A stretch of 64,000 nucleotides of DNA from the NCBI GenBank assembly GCA_030549775.1, contig CM060177.1:92938736-93002735 (forward strand). The letters are read 5' to 3'. The translations under genes were made by a program, and so were the position numbers. This document shows positions 26,500 to 39,480 of this stretch, in pieces. This DNA is from Tamarix chinensis. Lineage: Eukaryota > Streptophyta > Magnoliopsida > Caryophyllales > Tamaricaceae. The notes under the pieces were generated by a model that was not told where the DNA came from, ran no database searches, and saw only the letters and a list, made by a program, of their open reading frames with translations. The first letter of the stretch is position 1. Each line of letters begins with the position of its first letter.

Positions 26500-28290
26500 A
26501 TGTAGACTCTACTCTTTGAAAGGAAGCAACCTACGGTGAGATTGAATATATTATGTCTAATCATACGTGAGAGGTTGCCAATTTTACAAGGGTTGTAAAC
26601 CTATAGTGTATGAATAGGCCTTAAAGAAGAAGTTGAAGGCCTATGGAACTATACAAAAATTCAAAGCTATATTGTAGCAAAGGGCAATACATAAAGAAAA
26701 TGACACGACTCCTTTAACAATTATTCTCTAATGACCAAGATTGCTTGTTTTCATGTGTTATTTTCAATTACTTCTATTTATTAGATGCAAGTTCATCAAA
26801 TGGAAGTTAAAATTGTTTTTTAATGGTGGTCCTAATGAAGAAATTTCATAGAACAACATGATGGTTTTGTTATGTCTAATCAAGAACACAAAGTGTGTAA
26901 ACTTGTTAATTTGTTATATAGCCTCAAGCAAGCACCTAATTATTGGCATGAAGTATTTGATAGTATGATATTATCTACGGGATTCTATGGATGTGATTCT
27001 GATTCATAAATCTGAATGAAGTTTGATTATGATGGATGTTCCATCATTGTTTTATATGCAGATGTCATGCTTTTTTTTCTGCACTAATAAATTACTTATT
27101 GACTCGATTAAGAACATGTTTAAGTACACATTTGATACGAAAAATCTTGATCAATTTGATGTGATATTAGGTACGAGAGAGGAAAAAAAAAACTAAATCC
27201 CACTTTAAACTTAGCCAGCCACACTATGTTGACAAAATATAGTAAAAAAATTAACTATTATGCTGAAGTAGGAACACTTTATGACTTAAGTGTGGACCTA
27301 CAAAAAAATCTCTCTAAAAGAATTGATCAACCTAGGGAATTTAAGATCCTATACAATGTTATGTATATAATGAACTACTTTAGACCTAATATCATGCACA
27401 TAATCTAAATGAAGAATATTGGAATGCCCTACTTAGGTGTCTTAAGGATACCATGCACTATGGATTATCTTGTTGTCATCACCCTCCAATTCTAGAGGGA
27501 TATTGTGTTGTTAATTGGATATAGTAGAGTGATGATATAAACTTTACCGATAGATATGTATTTACCTTAGTAGGTAGTTGTAACACCCCAAGTTGATACG
27601 ACCACACAGGGACTACCTTGGAATGCTTTTTGATTGATCGGTTGGCCCTATAGATCAACACAAGTCCTTTCAGTGCGCTTTTTCCTCACTCACACACTTC
27701 CCTAGAAATTTTTAGAAAATTTTTTAAACTTCCCAAGAAGGTCACCTGTCCTAAAAATTGCTCCACGACCAGCATGCTTAACTGTGGAGTTCTTAGGACG
27801 AAATCACCAATAGGATGGTATACTATATTAATGTAAGTAGCCATATCAATCTTTATAGAATTTCGCTTAAAGTGGGGTATTATAGTAGTAGTGTCTTTGA
27901 AATCTTCCACATAGATATGTATAACAAGTCAATAATGGAGTGAGAGGTTATTACACTAGAGCTATTTAGACAAGAAAATTAGTGGTTAAGGAACATGCTT
28001 TTATTTGTGACCGAATTCTATGGTTTTATTATATCTTCATTATAAATTACAAGCTGATATCTATATAGATAATAACAAGGCATATAATGATAAGACTATG
28101 GCTATTTGTTTGAGATATAATAGTATACATAGTCTTCTCATGCATGGTATGATTTCTCTTAACTTTGTGAGATAAAGAAGAATTTTGGTGGATTCATTGA
28201 TAAAAGCACTTACAAAAAAAAAACTAGTTTCTAAAGCTACCAGTGAAATGGGTCATGTCCATATATGTAAAAAATTATGATGCATACATA
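26500..28290 (+). pseudogene. Copia reverse transcriptase and RNase H remnant, split by a solo LTR
   Basis: The RT part shows VNLLYSLKQAPNYWHEVFD near 26,905-26,960 and the YADVMLFF box near 27,055-27,075 (family: YVDDM). The D-D pair is altered to A-D-V. A segment near 27,300-27,400 has the LSKRIDQP and YIMNYFRPNI pattern. RNase H begins near 27,550 (RYVFTLVG), is broken by the LTR at 27,579-27,884, and resumes at 27,890. It ends near SKATSEMGH (28,235). Many stops make it inactive even apart from the insertion. Confidence 0.78.
27579..27884 (+). mobile_element. Solo LTR with perfect 5-bp target duplication
   Basis: The element is 306 bp, beginning TGTAACACCCCAAGTTGATA and ending GGGGTATTATA. 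It is flanked on both sides by GTAGT (27,574-27,578 and 27,885-27,889). It lies in the RNase H region of the copia remnant, and the copia reading continues in the same frame on the far side. The ORF at 27,686-27,910 on the minus strand overlaps it and is not a gene. The absence of internal sequence means LTR-LTR recombination. Confidence 0.85.
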
Positions 28291-28710
28291 ATATGGTTCT
28301 TTAGATTTAAAGGGTCAAAACAAATCCATATGTTCTCTACCTCTTATATTTATGTATATGAACATAATTCATATATTTTTCAAATGTCTTACATTTATTA
28401 GTTGTTATATTATACTTGTCAAAGTTCTTTATAGGTTCCTAAATTAGTTATACAGCTTACATTTGGGTGGTGTGATCAATACATAATAGATGAACTCACA
28501 TATGTGACTATTAGGGGGAGTAACCACCCCTATAAGAAATATCGTGGATGTACTCTTTGGAGTATTTATAAATCTAGGGCATGATTAGCCATATTTGTTT
28601 GCATACGTTATCTCTATTTGTTTCTTTCTTTGAGTTCAAGACTTTGGTCACTTGATAATGATGTTTTTATAAAGTTTTAATATTTTTATAATGATTTCCA
28701 AGTTTAGATC

Positions 28711-28722
28711 ATGTGGAGGACT
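28711..28722 (+). other. Copia polypurine tract
   Basis: ATGTGGAGGACT directly before the TGTTGG start of the 3' LTR, in the place and style of the plant copia polypurine tract (family form: GTGGGGGATTGTTGG). Confidence 0.6.
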
Positions 28723-29455
28723 TGTTGGTTTTTATAGGATTCTTCCAAACTTAGAGTCCCATATTACTAGTAAATGGAAAATTTATTCACTTTATCTATC
28801 CCCTCACTCTTTATGGTTGTTAAAGTAAATGTCCTCACATACATGCGTCGCCTCCCTATGTTCACATATATATCTCTGCTCAAATTTTTGGACCTCCTTG
28901 ATTTGGTGTAACGTTTTTAAGCGTTAGTGTGTTTATCTCTAAACTTTTCATTACATTTGTATTTAATCTCAATGTCATGATATTTTAACATCCCTAATCT
29001 CAATGTTATGATTCCAAATTGATTAATTGACAACATCGATATATAACTAAACTATGTTTAATCATCAAAGGATTGATTCACTAAGATATTACTATAGAAG
29101 CCTTGACTTGCAACATGGTAGAGGTCATCCAACACAACAACTCTACTTTCCTTGTTCCTTCAGTATTACTCTCTATATTCTAGTTGCTATCACATCAATC
29201 TTCATCACTCAGTTTGATCTTCAATGTTAATATGTAATTAAACTACACTTAATTACCAATAGATTGATCCCCCAAACTATTGCTATATAAACCATAGCTT
29301 GTAGCATGTCAAAGATCATCCATTATAACGGTTCTAGTCTCCTTCTACCTTCAATATCTTTTCTCTCCATCTTTCAATTTCTATCACATGCATTGTAATT
29401 ACTCATTTTATCTACATCTTAGTCTTTTATAATTTATTAACAAAGTAACTCCTAC
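28723..29455 (+). repeat. 3' LTR of copia element, with internal duplication
   Basis: Starts TGTTGGTTTTTATAGGATTC after the polypurine tract and ends in ACTCCTAC like the 5' LTR. The segment holding TTAATCACC, GATTGAT and the ACTATATAAACC core occurs twice: about 29,045-29,215, where the TATA-like site is degraded to ACTATAGAAGCC, and about 29,235-29,400, where it is intact. The 5' LTR has it once. Confidence 0.65.
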
Positions 29456-30343
29456 TATGGATGACCCTAGGGCTTCAATGATGGTGTCGCTACACATGAC
29501 CTATGATCTGTGGGGCCTCAATTTTTTTTAAATAGCTAGCATATATTAAAAGTAAAAAAAACAAAATCTAAACATGCATTCTTCATTGTGTTGCATAAGT
29601 GATAAAGCGACATATATACTTGTCCCATCAAGTATTAAAATACTCGATTGACACCATACATTTCTTTTTTACTTTAAGAGCTCTACACGGTGAGAAATTA
29701 AGTCTTTTATCTTTATTTATTTACATGGTTAGAGACTTAAAATGTTATGTGTTAGGAATCTTTTGTGAATTCCCTCTTTTTATCTTGTGTACTTTCATTT
29801 CATTATTCTTCTCTTACATAGTGTAACACTAAAAAGTTCTTTTTTTTGTTTCCTTATTTTTTTTTCTCTTTGTCTTGGACAAATAATTTTTACTTCTTTA
29901 TTTTTTTTTCATTTCTTATGTTTGTTACTTTATTTTTCTAATTTCCCTCTATTTCTCTTTATTAATTTATTTATCAAAAAGCTAAATTATTAGAGCTTAG
30001 AACTAATTTTCTCAAGATTCAAATTTATAAAATTATGAATTTTCTTTGTTTTTAAATTTTTTTATTATGAAATTATAAATATATATATATATAAGACTTA
30101 AATTTCTCAAGCAACAGGTAAATTTATTCTTTTTTGTAGGAAGAATAAAATATTAACTATGAAGTATAGTAGCTAAATGTTTTTTTATTTATTATTTAAT
30201 AAAAAATGGTGCTAATTTTAGTTTCTATTTAAAATATATTTACTATAATATGTATTGTGTCCACATATATATAACCTAAGTTCTGTATATTTGTTTAGTG
30301 ATAAAATACATATTCAGTTATATTGAGAAATAAAGAACATTAA
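29456..30343. other. AT-rich intergenic DNA
   Basis: T-rich and AT-rich stretch with short hydrophobic ORFs (for example 29,599-29,993) that reflect base composition. No domain and no clear repeat boundaries. Confidence 0.5.
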
Positions 30344-31462
30344 TGTAATACCTAATATCTAAACCATATTTTGTTTTAAAATGTTTGAAGTAGAATGAAT
30401 CTAGAGGAGTCAACAAAATGTTTTTCAAGTTGGGAGACTAGTTAAATAATTTTGTAGATTGGCCAACTAGTTAACTTGCATCCTTTTTCTTCTAGTTTTG
30501 CCAAAACCAAATATTCACATTTTTTTTATAACTTGATGCAATGATCATTAAATTTTTTTAAAGTTAATATATATGGATAAATAGGGCTATTTAAAGGCTA
30601 TAGGAATATTTTTCATTATTTTTAAGGTATTTATTAAATTAATTAACACTAAAATTCACTTTTTTAGACAAAAATCATACTTACCCTTATGTTAATTATA
30701 TTCTCTTCCTTCCCTTTCTCCTCTATCATTTAGTAGCATCTAAATATTGCTAAGCTATTTTACATTCCTTTGTAGCCCATGATTTCACTCTTTGAACTTG
30801 TACTACAAACTTAACCTCCCTCGCCTTACCATATTACCCAACACTCCATTATTCCCCTTCTTCTTTCAAGCAACCTACACCCCCTCTCATCTCTTTAAGT
30901 TTTGCACTATCCAACCTAAATGTATCATATTTTTTCTTTAGCCATTTCTCTCTCACCTTAATTGAACACTCATTATTTCTTCAAAAATTTCAAAGTGTTT
31001 AAGTATTTATTTTTCTCTCTTTCCCCTTCTCTTTTCCCTTCCATTTTCCTTGTGCTTAGGTTGTTGTTGCCTTTTCCTCCTCATTTTCCTTGATTAATTT
31101 TTTTGTGTAACATTTATCTTAGCTCTATACTAATTATTTTTAAGTAGTGGAGGATTAAGATTTAGAAAGTAAATGAAATCCTTGGTCTCACTTTCATTTC
31201 AAGATCATCCACTCAAGCTCATCCTTGGCCTCCATTGTTTTATGTCCTTTAAATCATCTTCTTATTTAAAACTAATTTACTAAGTTGGTTATGTTTAAAA
31301 CTAAGGATCGATAATGGAGGAGGAAGTGCAAGATTAAGAGCCTTATTCTTTGCTTTGAGGCTTTGGATTTTGGTAAATTAAGTTAAACTCTTCAGATGTA
31401 GAATTTACTAAGATTTACTTCTGTGTTTTAAGTATTTTAAGCATGATATGTGAGTAGAAATA
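30344..31462 (+). repeat. LTR fragment starting TGTAATACC
   Basis: Begins TGTAATACCTAATATCT, the same opening style as the gypsy LTRs at 10,451 and 31,463, followed by an AT-rich and then a pyrimidine-rich stretch (30,690-31,070) in the same order. It is interrupted at 31,463 by another LTR with the same style of start. The end is not located. Confidence 0.4.
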
Positions 31463-33500
31463 TGTAATACCCTATCTAAAAATCTTTCACAATGAATTTA
31501 AAACTATGATCATATAAAATAAAATGATTTTAGGCTTAGAAATAACATGGAGAATGGGTAAAAATTAGATTTTAGGATAACTAGTCGTCTGGTTACCCAA
31601 ACTAATCAACAAGTACATCCAAAGACTTGAATTTTTATTTCCAAGATAACTAGTCGAATGGTTCCCCAAATTGATCAATAAGTCATGTTGTGGTTCCGTG
31701 TTCTTCTTTATTTTTGTGTCTATTCTCTTTCCAATATTTATAAAATTTTCTAATTGGAGACTATTTATGCTAATAAGCATATTTTAGTACTTTAAAGATA
31801 TTTTTATATTATTTAGATTATCAAATAATTTTATTTAGCTAAAAAATTTCAAAAGCACTTTTTGAGTACTTTCTCACCTACTCTCTCTTACCTTGGCCTT
31901 ACATGCCTACATTTATCTACTCTACTACAATTCCTTCCACTTGATTTCTTTGTCTTACCTACTTGTAATCTATCTCCCTCACTTTCATCATTTGACTCCC
32001 TACACCATCACCTTCCATTCTCTACCCAAATTCAATTTCTCTCTCTTTTCGCTTTTTTTTTTGTCGATCGAACCTCCTATCCTTATCGTTATTTTGATTT
32101 CACTTCATCCCCTGACCTTTACATCTCTCTCCATTTTCTCATTTTTCCTTAATAGTTTTGCTTAGTGTGTGGCCTTTCTTCTTTCACCTAAGGCTTAGTA
32201 TATTGTCCATTAAGCTAGGAGTAGTTATATTACTATGCTATGGATTGTGGTTTTCATTCTTTGGTGTGTTCCATGTTGATCATGTGCTATACCAATTTTC
32301 TATTTTTAGGCATGTTGGCATGATATTTATATTTTACAGGTTTGATCATGTTTTTAGTCATTTTAGCATTAAGCATGAGTTTAATGAAATAAGTACAAGA
32401 GTATTGTGTATTAATTGTACAACATGAATCCATATGAATATGAAGTTTTGAGAATGCTCTTATTTATAGTCTACTAAGTATAAGAGCATGCTAGGATTTT
32501 AGATAACAACAAAAATGTGGGGTTTGGGTTGTTTCACCCAAACCCATTAATCAATTGGTTGTTATATTAGTCTATTGGTTTGCCAAGCCATCTAATGGCT
32601 TATTGTATGCCCCAAGTTGTTTCTATCCATAGCTTAAGCACATAAAATAATTTTGCCAAATCTATGGAATAGTTTTTAAGAATATTAATCGATATAAATA
32701 ACTAGTTGACTGGTTTAAACCTTTTTCTCGAACTCTCAAGGTAGCTAGGGGAGGTAAGTGGGTGGGTCACCCTTGTGTTTATCTTTTCACTTAGCATTTA
32801 TCTCCTTTATCAGGTTGTGGTTGGTAAGGGTAGGATTAATATTGTGGAATTATAGCATGACACTAATGTCTAATTTAGATGGGTGTAGTATCCCTATACA
32901 AGCATCTTAGCACTTTGTATGTCCATTGCTTAGGCAGGTGTGGTATCCCATTGTGTTTAGCCCTTATGGAAGTTATATATTCAAGGTGTGGAGGGTCTAG
33001 TATCCCTTAAGAAATACTCCTTGATGTACGTTGACTATGTGTGGTGGGAATAATATCCTAACTTTATGCGTGTTATGTTCCCCTAGCTTTCATTCATGGT
33101 GGACAAATGGGTCCTTTTGCTTATCTTAATAAATAAAAGTTTGTGGTCACATAATGGAAAAATTATAATATTATCTTCCTTGCATGTGTCGTATGAGTTA
33201 TCTATGTTACTATCCTTAGGTCATGATATGTATGAAAGCATGTTTTACATCATGTTATTGTATGACCTTAAGATGTCATATGATAGGCAGTTTGTTTTAC
33301 CAATTCTTCACCCTATTGATACCAAAATGTGTGGTCATTGTGTTGATCTAGCTTTTGTATTTGGGAGTATATAATGATTTGTAAGAGTATGACTCTTAGT
33401 TGGAGCATACCAATGATGATGATGTGGACCTTTCAGCAACCATTGTTTAGGGACCATGCTTTATATTCTTTTTTATATTCAAGATTTTGGCTAAAATAGA
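31463..33500 (+). repeat. Diverged LTR related to the one at 45.36 kb
   Basis: Begins TGTAATACCCTATC. Its first about 550 bp parallel 45,358-45,960: a GCTAATAA-CATATTTT word, an AGCACTTTT word, then a pyrimidine-rich block with CTCCCTCACTT and CATCATTT. Similarity weakens further on and the right end is lost near 33,500. Inside, 31,570-31,690 holds two about 70-bp repeats each with GATAACTAGTCG. ORFs at 31,862-32,165 are the pyrimidine-rich block and not genes. Confidence 0.45.
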
Positions 33501-33892
33501 TATAGAAATAACCTTAGACAATAGTTAAAAAATGGAAAAGATGGGGGTAAACAACCATTGTGTAGGATAAAATTGTTTATACTATATATGATGGTTCAAA
33601 ACACAATTACCTATAATAAAATAAAAATTTAAAAATCCACTTCATTTTAGGAAGGATTCAACAAAGGTTGAGGCTAAAATAATCATCTATTATCAACTAT
33701 AAAAGATTACCTACAACTACTATCTAATCTTTCTCCAATTTTTCTAGGAATATTAGAAGATGATTTTAGTCTATAACTGCTATCTATGGTCCACTATAGA
33801 TAATGGATTTATCCTACAATTTTTGTCTAATCCTTCATTTTTTCTAGTTTAGACATTAGTTTTATCTTAAATTTGTCGTATATAGCCTGTTA

Positions 33893-34415
33893 ATAAAGAA
33901 AAAGGATGAAAAGTGTAAATGAAATAATTTTTAATAATGTTTTTCATACGTTGATGAAAGGCTTTGGAATGTAGAGTTTAGGTAATGAATGCTATAAAAA
34001 CCCTATTGTACCTAAAGAAAGTGATATAGAGGACATTAATGATAAAGCTTATTTATCTCCCATTGTAAGGGCGTAATGTGAATTTTTTTGTTGAGTAGGT
34101 GTCTTTGTTATCTATATTGAAATCTTCATTTCTCAGGTGTATGTGCTCATGGTAGAGCTTTTGATAAGTCTATGAAAAATAAAGATGTTAAAATAGATGA
34201 CAAAGGCACATCTTCAACGAAAACTACACATTATGGTCTTTCTATAGGTACCAAAGAATATTTATTACTATTATCCTTTATATCACTTCTTCCAAGTAAA
34301 ATAGGGTTTTTATAGCATTCAATGCCTAATTTTTTCATTCCAAAGTCTTTAATCAATATATGAATTGCAATTTTGCAAATTATTTCATATGAACTCTTCA
34401 TCTCTTTTCTTTACC
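33893..34415. repeat. Long imperfect hairpin (inverted duplication, short loop)
   Basis: Left arm 33,893-34,126 and right arm 34,181-34,415 are reverse complements along almost their full length (234 and 235 nt), with a 54-nt loop. The match is imperfect (roughly three-quarters by eye) but includes one uninterrupted 21-bp duplex, 33,987-34,007 with 34,300-34,320. The arms are not simple sequence. It could be a foldback MITE or an inverted duplication of a gene or transposon fragment. See the finding. Confidence 0.75.
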
Positions 34416-35049
34416 TTTCTCCCTAAATATTCATCATAACCATCAAATGTCATATATGCATGAAATCATAAGAAAAAAATATACATTAAAAAAAACTTGA
34501 TCACAAATAGATATCATTCCCAAATAATATATAATTTCAAAAACCATGGAATACATCATTAATCTATGCCACTTTAATGTTCTTATAAATATATTCAATT
34601 GCCACAACATTCTAACCAACTATATTAAAAAAGTTATATATATATACAATCCATTATCATGAAAACTTTATAAAATACAAATGCACATCTATCGTACTAT
34701 CAGATGGTTATAAAAAAAAAAGGGTTTTAGAGCTCAAAACCTAAAAACCTCATTTTGAAGGTCAAAACAATATTTTCTCTGCTCGAGGAGATTGTTGACA
34801 ACTTACAACAATATCTTAACCAAATTTATAAAAAAAAGTTACAAAGTATAGTATATACCTAGAAACTCTTGACAATACACATACATTATACTAAAAACTA
34901 CAGCATTTATAAAATAAAAAAAAACTTCTAATGATATATAAAACACATAACATAGCAAATTTTATATTGAAGAGCAAAAGGTCACATGTTCAATCCATGA
35001 TCACCACATTGAAATTTTAATATTTCTCTCTCAATGTTGAGAACCCTAG
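34416..35049. other. AT-rich spacer between hairpin and LINE
   Basis: Poly-A and TA-rich DNA, with no gene or repeat boundary seen. Confidence 0.5.
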
Positions 35050-35619
35050 ATACTCACTCCTCGCTCATGGTTAAGAAGTTGGTTGTCAGACAACTTCCTC
35101 ACTGGTGAAGGCAAAGAAATTGATTCGGTGAATTGGACAAGACTCTCTAGCCAAGTCTATGCATAATGAGGAACTAATGATAATGAAGATGGATTTGATG
35201 GAGTATCTTATCAATGATCATGTAAGTTCTAATGCAGCAGATACATTAAAGATGGTTATAAGGGCCGAGGTGAAGAAACATATTATTGAGCCACCATGAT
35301 ATAAAAAAAACCCATTGACACAAAACACCATGAAATTGCAACACCCCTTGTGATCCCTCAGGGAATGACTTTGTCCTGGTGAGACAAAGCGAGGCAAAAT
35401 TATAACCCTAATAATCTAATTTAACTTAGATATGAGGCCTTTGATGCACAAGATGTATGATTATTTCCACCATAGAGGAATAAGAAGCCATTAGGAAGCC
35501 AATATCTGGCAATTCACGCTTATTTCCTATGTGTTTGGGTTAGACTAGTGTATGGCCACATTCAATAGTTTATAAGAGCATAATGGAACCATGTTTCCAT
35601 GCCCTAGAATTTTGCCCAT

Positions 35620-35883
35620 ATGAAAGGTTATTATATTTTTCAATTCCATAATGAGTATGGTTGCAAGAAAATTTTAAATTGGACTATGTTTAAAAATCCC
35701 CTGCTTTTAAAAAAATGGCATGAAGGATTTAAGTTTGATCCAACTAAGTTTTATCATGTTCATACATGGATATGGTGCCTTAGATTACCATTGCACTTAT
35801 GGTTTGTTGATTCCTTGAGTATTATTTCCAATGTTGTGGGTAAACCAATGGGTATGGATGTCATTACATCAAGGAAATATTAA
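35620..35883 (+). pseudogene. LINE ORF1, DUF4283-like segment
   Basis: An 87-residue open frame starts GYYIFQF, continues LLLKKWHEGFKFDP, then WIWCLRLPLHLW, and ends VGKPMGMDVIT. This is the pattern of the DUF4283 domain found at the N-terminus of plant LINE ORF1 and related proteins that bind nucleic acid. A degraded zinc-knuckle-like stretch follows near 36,020-36,060. The frame stops at 35,883, well short of a full ORF1. Confidence 0.75.
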
Positions 35884-36379
35884 CTTTCTTATGCAAGGGT
35901 AATTGTGGATATTGACAACCATAGAAATCCCCTAATTTTGTTATGGTTAAAACACCCACAAGGCAGTTATTTGAGCAACTAGTGACATATGAATGGATGC
36001 CTAAAATAAGCTTACTATTTCATAAGGTGGGTCATCTATCTTAGTATTGTAACATGTATACTAACTATACAAGACAAAAATGGGTAGTTAAGTATGATGG
36101 ATGACAACAAGCTGTGCAAGAAGAACCTGATTCTGCACCTTCATCAAAGCAAAACCCAACAACTTCCCCTATTAGGGTTGTGACTCTAGATATCACAACT
36201 AAAGGGCATGCAAAGGGTGGTGGCAGTTTGAATGATTCAACTATTCCCTTTCAGCTTCATGCACATGAATTGGAAAAGATTCTTTGTATAGAAGACAACC
36301 CTTATTCTTAGAGAAGAATAGTGCATGGTATGTCAGTGGTGGAAGATGCTTACCTCCCTAATTTTAACATATAGTTACT

Positions 36380-37085
36380 ATGATCTTAGGATCATGGAAC
36401 ATTATAGGATTAAATAATCCCCTAAAATAGCAAAAGATTAGAAAATGAATTAGAAATAATAAATTAACTTTGGTGGGCTTGGTGGAAACTTGAATAGAAA
36501 ACCATAATGAGAAAAAAGTACAACAAACACTTTTAAAAGGCCAGTAGTGCACATTTAATTACTAATATCACCCTAATGGGAGAATTTGTTTGGCTGGAAC
36601 CCTCTAATATGGAAGGAAAAAATTTGTGACCAGGGCATGATGCTTATAATGAGGGACAATAAGGGGGAGTTGCAATTTTTTCTCAGTACAATTTATGCCA
36701 TTAATATAGGCTTGCAAAGGCAGGAGCTTTGGGAATTGTTAGATAATCAATAGATAAATGATTATCTATGGATAATTATAGGGGCTTTAATGTCATCCTA
36801 GAATGTACAATGAATATCCAAGGCAATTGGAATGCTCAAGACTTAGAGGAATTCTAGTACTATATCCATAAGCTACAACTAGAGGACAAGAAGTATATTG
36901 GAGAGTAATTCACATAGAGCAATAAACAAGAAGCTAGTAGTAGGATTACTTGCAAGCTGGATCAATCCTTATCCAACCAATCATGGATCACCAAGTATGG
37001 TGCCTCTCATATTGAATTCCTAGCCCCAAGAATTTCATATCATGCTTCAATAGTTTTACAAGTGAAAGAGGAGCCTTGGCAATAT
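36380..37085 (+). pseudogene. LINE endonuclease remnant
   Basis: Starts with a GSWNIIGLNNP motif, the plant LINE endonuclease opening (SWNxRGLN). Pieces resembling GALNVIL-type and LDQSLSNQSWITKYGASH-IEFLAPRISYHA (the R-A-L-x-N-x-x-W ... SDH region) follow. The family's catalytic SDH is SYH here. Stops are frequent. A (CT)n run at 37,099-37,146 separates it from the RT part. Confidence 0.7.
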
Positions 37086-37092
37086 CCTAATC

Positions 37093-37098
<6 letters not shown>

Positions 37099-37146
<48 letters not shown>
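37099..37146. repeat. (CT)n microsatellite inside the LINE
   Basis: About 24 uninterrupted CT units between the endonuclease and reverse-transcriptase remnants. Confidence 0.95.
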
Positions 37147-37149
<3 letters not shown>

Positions 37150-37764
37150 ATAATATGTGGGTTGAAGGCCTTTCATTTCTTGTTATAGTGGAGAAACTCT
37201 AAGATTGTAGGAGAAGAGGTTCTCATCTAGAAGGAGTTCGTATAGTACTAAAAAAATTGAAAGGCCCTCTAAAGAAACTAAATGAGATTAATTTTGGTAG
37301 CATTGCATTCCAAGTTCAAAAAGTAAAAAGGGGTTTAGAGGCAATCTAGTAGCAACTTTATAACTATCCTACTAACTAGGATCTTATACAATAGGAAGCT
37401 GGTCTTCGTAGCAAACTAGTATAGCTCATAAAATGTGAAGAGGGTTGTTATCAACATAAATCAAGGGTTAATTGGATCACTAATGGGGACAATAACTTAC
37501 ATTTTTTTCCACGCAATGGTAAATAAGAGAGTCATGGCCAATATAATTGTCACTAAAAGAGATCATAAGGACATTCCGAGGGAGTATGTAGAGGATATTT
37601 TTCAAGTTTGTTCTATATTCTATAAGTAACTGCAAGGCCTTGCCACTCCATCAGTTGGATATTTCTCCTATGAAATAATGTATATAGGCTCTAAATTGAT
37701 AGAAGAAGCTCAAAGATCCTTACTGCTCTCATTCACTAAGAGAGAAGTTAAGCAAGCTTTGTTC

Positions 37765-39480
37765 TCCTTTAAAGCACAAGGAACTTATGGGTTTAATGCT
37801 TTATTTTTTTAAGAAAGCTTGGCCAATAGTGGGAGATTTCATATATCAAGCCATCAAGTAACTCTCTATCGTAGGTATTATGCCTCCAACACTAAATATT
37901 AATACTCTCAATTTCATCCCAAAAATTCCTAATGTAAAGAGGCCGGGAAATTTTTGGCTAATAGCTTTTAGCAACACCACATATAAGATTATTGCTAAGA
38001 TTATAACTAGCAAGATGCAAACATGGATTTCTCGAGTGATTGGGGATAGCTAAGTAGCTTTTATTGAGGGAAGAAACATTGGGATAAAATCTTGATGGAA
38101 ATTTAATTAGTTAATGGTTATAACAACAAGAACTTTTCACCAAGATGTATGATATAATTTGATATGAAAAAATCCTATAACTTCATGAGTTAGTTGCTTT
38201 TGGAAAGGATGCTCCTTACCTTGAACTTCCCTTTGCCTTTTGTGCATATAATAATGTAATGTGTGACCACAATGAGTTATACCCTATGCCTTAAAGAAGT
38301 TCTATGCCCTCCTTTTAGAGCGTGCAATGGCCTTAGACAAGGTAACCCTATTTCACATTATCTTTTTGTCATTATTATGGAGTATCTCAACATATTATTT
38401 GATAATATTTTGGAGAACCCTATTTTCAGCCCCATCCTAAATGTAAAAAAGCTCACCTAACCTCCTTGATGTTTTCTAGTGATATCCTTATATTTTGAAA
38501 AGGGGTTTATAATTCTATAACCACACTCATTAGAACATTTAAGATGTTATTAAGCCTTTCAGGATTGCAAATGAACACATCTAAAAGTGCTATCTATTTT
38601 GGAGATAAGGTAGACAAAGAAACCAAGGCACAATTATATGCCTTATTATAAATACCAAAGGTCCAATTACATGTGAGATACTTAGGATTTTCTCTCACGT
38701 GTAGGACTCTTAAAGTGATTAAATACTAGGAGTTAATAGATAAATTTACAACTAGACTCACCCACTAGAAAAAAAAAGATTTCTTAGTCAGGTTGGGAGA
38801 TTTCAATTAGTTTAATCGGTATTATTTGGCATCTAAGCATACTAGAGGTTAATGTATATGCTATCAAAGAAAGTCTTATAAGTAATCGATGATAGGTGTA
38901 AGTCTTTTTTGTCATCAGGATCCCATGTTGTTACAAGAAAAGTCCACTATCTTGGGACAAGGTATGTAAGCCCAAGAAAGAAGGAGGGAGGTGTCTATAT
39001 GAAATTGAATGGTGGAATATTGCAGCACTTGGGAGACATTTGTGGAACATTGAGAAGAAAAATAATTTCATGTGTGAGATGGGTTCATTCTTATTACCTC
39101 AAAAGGCATAACCTATGGTAGGCTCTAATTCGTCATACAACTTCAGGGTGTTTGAGAAGATTGATGAAGTTTAGACTTGTTGTCTAGTGTCTATTCGATG
39201 ATAGGATATATGTAAATGGGTGTTATAATATTAGTAGGACCTATGACTTAATAAGTTCTAAGATCACAAAAGGATTGACCAAGAGTGGTCTGGAATCCTC
39301 TTTCTTTGCTAAGTTATAAATTACACTTATGGCTATTATTTCACCAGAGATTATTCACTAAAGACAAAACGCAAAAGATGGGGATTGAAGTAAATGCATA
39401 ATGTGTTCTATGCAAGACTCAAGAGGTATCAATCAAGCATCTCTAGCTCACGTGTAGCTGCTCACGCCAGATTTGGTCAT
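37765..39480 (+). pseudogene. LINE reverse transcriptase and zf-RVT remnant
   Basis: RT begins with a GFNALFF motif, and continues with the segment NGLRQGNPISHYLFVIIMEYL (38,323-38,385), the counterpart of LRQGDPLSPYLF. The zf-RVT part near 39,345-39,480 reads LFTKDKTQKMGI, a C-x-x-C pair, an H-L pair and IWSSIMKGF. This is the expected order for the second ORF of plant L1 elements. It is broken by many stops and by small indels. Confidence 0.8.

Noticed and set aside
31862..32165. Two overlapping ORFs of 90-96 aa
   Set aside because: This is the pyrimidine-rich block of an LTR; the same type of block gives ORFs at 42,250-42,611 and 45,855-46,049.
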